From contig DATGLS010000045.1 of the NCBI GenBank assembly GCA_035293985.1, forward strand, positions 409,085 to 473,084: a stretch of 64,000 bases of DNA, in the 5' to 3' direction. Position 1 is the stretch's first letter; each line of letters starts with the position of its first letter. Origin of the DNA: JAVDCA01 sp035293985. Lineage in GTDB: Bacteria > Pseudomonadota > Alphaproteobacteria > Rhizobiales > Xanthobacteraceae. Of the stretch, positions 60,089 through 64,000 are shown piece by piece. The notes beneath the pieces are model-generated. The model saw only the letters and a list, made by a program, of their open reading frames with translations, searched no databases and was not told the origin of the DNA. A program made the position numbers and the translations under genes.

Positions 60089-60850
60089 ATGGGTCGCGTG
60101 CGGGACAAGGTGGCGCTGATCACGGGCGGAGCCTCGGGGATCGGCTTGGCGACGGCCGAGTTGATGACCCAGGAAGGCGCGCGTGTGATCATCGGCGACA
60201 TCAACCGCGCGGGCGCCGAGCGCGTCGCGGCGCGACTCGGCGCCGGCGCCTCGTTTCGCGCCCTCGACGTCACGCGCGAGGAGGACTGGATCGCGGCGAC
60301 CGACGCGATCGTGCGCGATCACGGCCGGCTCGACATCCTGGTCAACAATGCGGGCGTCGCTCTCCTCAAGGACATCGAGGTGACGAGCCTCGAGGAGTGG
60401 CGCGGGCTGATGCAGATCAACCTCGACGGTGTCTTCCTCGGCTGCAAGCACGCGGTGCGCGTCATGAAGGAGCGCGGCGGCGGCGCGATCGTCAACCTGT
60501 CCTCGGTCGCCGGCATGATCGGGCATCCGCAGCTCACCGCCTATTGCGCCAGCAAGGGCGGCGTGCGGCTTCTCACCAAGTCGGTGGCGCTGCATTGCGC
60601 GCGACGCGGCTACAACATCCGCTGCAACTCGGTGCATCCGTCTTTCGCCGCGACCCCGATGCTCGAGGGGATGCTTGACATCGCGCGCGACCGCGAGAAG
60701 ATGCGCGCGAGCCTCGCCAATGCGGCGCCGCTCGGCCGGGTCGCGCGGCCGGACGAGGTCGCGCGCACGATCCTGTTCCTGGCGAGCGACGAATCCTCCT
60801 TCACCACTGGAGCGGAGCTCGCCGTCGACGGCGGCCTCACCGCGATGTAA
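60089..60850 (+). CDS. Short-chain dehydrogenase (3-ketoacyl/glucose-dehydrogenase-like)
   Basis: This 253-residue SDR has TGGASGIGLATAELM at residues 11-25, NNAG near 86, and the catalytic Ser (NLSSVAG) with Tyr-Cys-Ala-Ser-Lys. It resembles the FabG/glucose-1-dehydrogenase group of NAD(P)-dependent oxidoreductases, ending SFTTGAELAVDGGLTAM. It is divergent from the ArsR unit and may share its regulation. Function cannot be set from sequence. Confidence 0.93.
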   Translation: MGRVRDKVALITGGASGIGLATAELMTQEGARVIIGDINRAGAERVAARLGAGASFRALDVTREEDWIAATDAIVRDHGRLDILVNNAGVALLKDIEVTSLEEWRGLMQINLDGVFLGCKHAVRVMKERGGGAIVNLSSVAGMIGHPQLTAYCASKGGVRLLTKSVALHCARRGYNIRCNSVHPSFAATPMLEGMLDIARDREKMRASLANAAPLGRVARPDEVARTILFLASDESSFTTGAELAVDGGLTAM

Positions 60851-60875
60851 GCCGCAAGCGCGTAATCAACGCATC

Positions 60876-61493
60876 ATGTCGGGACGTAGCCAGCCCAAAC
60901 TGCCGAAGAAGACCGTCCGGATCGACGCCGGCGACTACTACATGCGCACCGTCACGGCTGCCGACGCCTCCGACCGCTGGGCGGCCTGGATGGCGGACCC
61001 GGAGGCGGTCGCGATGCTCAACGCCCCCGCACAGACTCTGACCAAGGTGCAGGTCGCCGACTACATCAAATCGTTCGACCAGCGCGCCCATATGCTGATC
61101 GGCATCTTCGCGACCGCGGGCGATACGCTGCTCGGCTTTCTGCGCGTCGATATCGATCCTGCGCTCGGCCGCTTTCTGGTGAGCATGCTGATCGGCGAGC
61201 CCGAATATCGCAACAAGGGCGTCACCAACGCAATCACCGTGCCGTTCCGCGATTACTTCTTCGAGACACTCGGGCTCAAGGTGATGCTCGCGACGGCGCT
61301 ATCGCACAACAAGGCGATCATTCACTACCTGATCAGGTCCGGCTGGCACCTCGACAGGACGATTCCGCGTCACGTCAAGTCGCACGGCGACGGCGCGATG
61401 CTCGATCTATGCTTCTTCAGCCAGACCCGCGAGGCCTGGCGTGCTTGGAAACAGGCGAACCTGCCGGCGGGCGCGCAGCCACCACCGCCTTGA
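60876..61493 (+). CDS. GNAT-family acetyltransferase
   Basis: This 205-residue protein has the RimJ/RimL-like fold. It starts MSGRSQPKLPKKTVRIDAGD; the acetyl-CoA region is PEYRNKGVTNAITVPFRDYF and the C-terminal part ends in Pro-rich residues. It may acetylate a protein terminus or a small amine. It begins 25 bases after the SDR stop and may be co-transcribed. Confidence 0.85.
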   Translation: MSGRSQPKLPKKTVRIDAGDYYMRTVTAADASDRWAAWMADPEAVAMLNAPAQTLTKVQVADYIKSFDQRAHMLIGIFATAGDTLLGFLRVDIDPALGRFLVSMLIGEPEYRNKGVTNAITVPFRDYFFETLGLKVMLATALSHNKAIIHYLIRSGWHLDRTIPRHVKSHGDGAMLDLCFFSQTREAWRAWKQANLPAGAQPPPP

Positions 61494-61497
61494 ATGA

Positions 61498-62307
61498 CTA
61501 CCAGCGCGGGTCGAACCGATAGCTCAGCGTAAATTTGGCCGTCTCGATCGTCTGCTTGATGCTGATCGGCGCGGATTGCGAGATGCCTGCCACGACAAAC
61601 ACGTTCGGATCGGTCAATATGACGTTGGTTCGGCCGAAGTCGTAGTGATCGTATTCGAAGCCGGCCGCCCAATGGTCCGCGAACGCCCATTCGCCGCCCA
61701 CGCCGACCGCGACGCCCGCACGGGTATTCGTGCCGGTGGGATTGCACGGAATGAGCGTCCCGCCCCCAAAGCAAATATTCCCCACCGGGGCGCCCCAGCC
61801 GACGTGGTTCTGCACGCCGTAGGTGTTGTGCGACCAAGCCACGCCGCCCTTGGCGTACACCAGGAAGCGGTCGAAGGCGTAGCCGAAGCGCGCCGTCGCG
61901 CTCGCGATCCAATCGGTCTTGGCCGTGATCGGCATGGGACTAGAAAAGGGAACGGGAGACTTGCCGCCGAAGAAGGGGTCGATCACCTGTCCTTCGAGGT
62001 TGGTCCAGGAGAAATCGCCGCCGACGCCGACGACCCAATGGGGCGCGAACTGATAATCGTAGCCGAGCTGTATGCCGCCAAGGACCCCGGTGTGCTCGAG
62101 ATCATTGATCGTCCCGCCCGGCGGTGCGATCAGACCATTGGGGTCCTGGAATGATGCCCGCCCCCAATCGGCGCCAAGGTGCACGCCAGCCGAAAAGCCG
62201 GTCCACGAAAAGGCAAGCGGTGCCGGCGGAGCCTTGAGCGGCATATCCGCCGCCATCGACTGGCCCGCAAAGATGAGTGCTGTCGTCGATAGCAATAATG
62301 TCTTCAT
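61498..62307 (-). CDS. Outer-membrane beta-barrel protein (Omp25/RopB-like)
   Basis: This 269-residue protein has a signal peptide (1-19, ending SMA). An 8-stranded barrel follows, with alternating patterns such as WVVGVGGDFSWTNL and GVGGEWAFADHWAAGFEYDHY. It ends in FTLSYRFDPRW; the terminal aromatic residue is the outer-membrane targeting signal read by BamA. Members are abundant porin-like surface proteins of rhizobia and brucellae. It is convergent with the GNAT gene four bases away. Confidence 0.93.
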   Translation of the reverse strand: MKTLLLSTTALIFAGQSMAADMPLKAPPAPLAFSWTGFSAGVHLGADWGRASFQDPNGLIAPPGGTINDLEHTGVLGGIQLGYDYQFAPHWVVGVGGDFSWTNLEGQVIDPFFGGKSPVPFSSPMPITAKTDWIASATARFGYAFDRFLVYAKGGVAWSHNTYGVQNHVGWGAPVGNICFGGGTLIPCNPTGTNTRAGVAVGVGGEWAFADHWAAGFEYDHYDFGRTNVILTDPNVFVVAGISQSAPISIKQTIETAKFTLSYRFDPRW

Positions 62308-62477
62308 GCGTCGTCCCCGTCGAACGCCAGAGTAGCATGCCGACCACGAGCCCAGTGTGTCCCGGCCGCAACATGCGCTGAAATACACAATTATGCGGAA
62401 TGCTATTGCGGCGCACGCCGGTGCGATCATGCCTCTCGGCAGGATGGAACTGCCGCCTCCGTATGATATGGCCAGCC

Positions 62478-63842
62478 ATGACCGGAGCACGATCCGAGGT
62501 GACCAACTTCATCCGCGAACCCGAGCGCAATGTGCCGGTCCACGGCGACTACGAGGTCGTCGTGCTCGGCGGCGGGCCGGCCGGCATCACGGCTGCGGCG
62601 GCCGCGGCCGGCGCGGGCCGGCGCACGCTGCTGGTCGAGCGTTACGGCTTTCTCGGCGGCATGGGCACGGCCGCGGGCGTCACCAACTTCTGCGGCCTCT
62701 TCGCCAATGTGCACGGCGATATCCGCCAGGTCGTGCACGGCGTCGCGGATGATCTGATCGGCCGCATCGATCGCCTTGGCGGGCTCAACGCACCGCACCT
62801 GATCTTCGGCAAGACCAAGGCGCAGGCCTACGACACCGCCGCCTACAAGATCGCGGCGGACGATCTTCTGCTGTCGCGCGGCGTGGAGATTCTCTTCCAC
62901 GCGCTCGCCTGCGGCGTCATTGCCGAGCGCGGCGAGATCGCGGCGCTTCTGGTGGAGACGAAGTCCGGCCGCTGCGCGGTGCGCGGCAAGATCTTCATCG
63001 ATTGCTCGGGCGACGGCGATCTCGCGGCCTGGGTGGGCGCGCCCTTCGAGCTCGGCGACGCGAACGGTAACCTGCTCTTTCCCACCACCATGTTCCGCCT
63101 CAACGGCGTCGATCCGCAGATCGCGGGCGAGGCCTGGGCCGCGATCCCGCGCCTGATGGATGAGGCCGAGAAGCGCGGCACGCGCTTTCCCCGCAAGGGC
63201 GCGATCGTGCGGCCGATGGGCCATCCGCAGGAATGGCGCGTCAACGTCACCCAGCTCAAGAACGCGGCCGGCCAGGCGATCGACGGCACCGATGCCGACG
63301 AGCTCACGGCCGGCGAGATCGACGGCCGTCGCCAGGCGCTCGCCTTCTTCGACTTCCTCAAGCGCGAGGCACCGGGGTTCGCCAATAGCTACATCGTCGA
63401 CATCCCGCCGCAGATCGGCATCCGTGAGACACGCCGCGTGCGTGGCGCCTATCAGCTCAGTGCCGACGACGTGATCCAATGCGCGAGCTTTGCCGACACC
63501 GTCGGCGTCAACGGCTGGCCGATCGAGGCGCATGTGGCGGGCGACGTGCAATGGCGCTGGCCCGACATCCCGGGCTCGCGCGGCTTCAACCACCTGCCCT
63601 ACCGCATGCTGGTGCCGCTCGACACCCGCAACCTGCTGGTCGCCGGCCGCTGCGCCTCGATGACCCACGAGGGTCAGTCGGCCGCGCGCGTCTCCGGCGG
63701 CTGCTTCGTCATGGGCGAGGCAGCCGGCACGGCCGCGCACCTCTCGCTCGCCGGCAACGCCGCGCCCGCGGAGGTCGATATCGAGGCGCTGCAGACCCGG
63801 CTGGAAGATAACGGCGTGTATCTGGGACGGGATGTTTCCTAG
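62478..63842 (+). CDS. FAD-dependent oxidoreductase
   Basis: This 454-residue protein has the FAD motif VVVLGGGPAGITAAAAAAGAG near residue 25 and CSGDGDLAAWVG in the centre. The C-terminal LLVAGRCASMTHEGQSAARV is the second FAD-binding signature. It belongs to the FAD_oxidored group. No clear ribosome site precedes the ATG at 62478; 62463 is also possible. The substrate is unknown. The gene has no close partner and is followed by the repeat and insertion sequence. Confidence 0.87.
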   Translation: MTGARSEVTNFIREPERNVPVHGDYEVVVLGGGPAGITAAAAAAGAGRRTLLVERYGFLGGMGTAAGVTNFCGLFANVHGDIRQVVHGVADDLIGRIDRLGGLNAPHLIFGKTKAQAYDTAAYKIAADDLLLSRGVEILFHALACGVIAERGEIAALLVETKSGRCAVRGKIFIDCSGDGDLAAWVGAPFELGDANGNLLFPTTMFRLNGVDPQIAGEAWAAIPRLMDEAEKRGTRFPRKGAIVRPMGHPQEWRVNVTQLKNAAGQAIDGTDADELTAGEIDGRRQALAFFDFLKREAPGFANSYIVDIPPQIGIRETRRVRGAYQLSADDVIQCASFADTVGVNGWPIEAHVAGDVQWRWPDIPGSRGFNHLPYRMLVPLDTRNLLVAGRCASMTHEGQSAARVSGGCFVMGEAAGTAAHLSLAGNAAPAEVDIEALQTRLEDNGVYLGRDVS

Positions 63843-63845
63843 CCC

Positions 63846-63866
63846 GTCATTGCGAGCGCAGCGAAG
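63846..63866. repeat. Dispersed palindrome, family A, left end only (copy 4)
   Basis: GTCATTGCGAG and GCAGCGAAG match the first 20 or so bases of copies at 34676 and 46094. The copy then breaks off where the others continue CAATC. The break coincides with the inferred end of the IS110-type element, so the repeat seems to have been its target. Confidence 0.65.
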
Positions 63867-64000
63867 ACTGTATGTCCCTTTCCTTGCGGAGGCGACTCGC
63901 CCTCGATGCGAGTGCGAGGGTTACCCGGATAGGCCGGGCAGAGCCTCACGCAAGGAGGGCGAGTCATGGACGAGCATATCGCAGCTTTTGTCGGGATTGA
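63867..64000 (+). mobile_element. IS110-family insertion sequence, left end (truncated by the window)
   Basis: Bases from about 63867 leave the repeat sequence and lead within 100 bases to a transposase start. This noncoding stretch contains short inverted parts such as CTCGCCCTC and GAGGGCGAG and is where IS110 elements of the IS110 subgroup encode their bridge RNA. The element's other end lies beyond the window. Confidence 0.7.
63966..64000 (+). CDS. IS110-family transposase, N-terminal 11 residues
   Basis: The frame reads MDEHIAAFVGI and is cut by the window end inside the next codon (GA). IS110 transposases begin this way, with FVGID supplying the first Asp of the DEDD (RuvC-like) site. 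GGAGGGCGAG precedes the ATG at good spacing. Only 35 bases are visible, so this rests on the start motif and context. Confidence 0.65.
   Translation, partial: MDEHIAAFVGI

Overview
This is a G+C-rich chromosomal window from an alphaproteobacterium. The core gene order points to Hyphomicrobiales close to Bradyrhizobium, Pseudolabrys or other Xanthobacteraceae/Nitrobacteraceae: gmk-yicC, mltG-fabF-acpP-fabD, rpsF-rpsR-DUF2232-rplI, dnaB, alr, radA, cvpA-purF-SDR, der. Dispersed palindromic repeats of the kind common in that group, and many periplasmic binding proteins of the Bug/TctC, TRAP and NMT1 types, agree with this. I have no species-level evidence.

Layout. Bases 1-14400 are mostly accessory transport and metabolism. 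They hold the end of a medium-chain dehydrogenase with a Bug binding protein, a glycosyltransferase-like protein, a small RNA-like locus with an extraordinary Shine-Dalgarno sequence (2883-3155), a TauE permease, a CapA-like phosphoesterase, a TRAP transporter (DctP plus fused DctQM), and a reverse-strand run of NMT1-like binding protein, LLM flavin oxidoreductase, ABC ATPase and an ABC permease fused to a CPBP protease. An H-NS-like protein and a UbiD-type decarboxylase follow.

Bases 16300-19330 form a cold-shock group: DEAD-box helicase, a tailed IF-1, a 75-residue protein and CspA, with two similar strong promoters and long leaders. Bases 20600-47000 are the conserved backbone: nucleotide, cell-wall and fatty-acid genes, ribosomal proteins, DnaB, Alr, RadA, CvpA and PurF. 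It carries two interruptions: a metal-related block (DUF3500 protein with a His-rich tail, DmeR, DmeF) and an RDD protein plus secreted serpin. Bases 47000-52700 hold an MFS exporter, Der, a Pro/Gln-rich lipoprotein, a YfgM-like TPR protein, PanB and NnrU.

Bases 52887-58401 are a tightly packed catabolic operon with no regulator: Gfo/Idh oxidoreductase, creatininase-like amidohydrolase, cupin, D-2-hydroxyacid dehydrogenase, M20 peptidase and Bug binding protein. Its substrate is unknown. An ArsR-SRPBCC-GST operon, an SDR, a GNAT, an outer-membrane beta-barrel and an FAD oxidoreductase follow. The window ends in the first bases of an IS110-family insertion sequence that appears to have entered a dispersed repeat.
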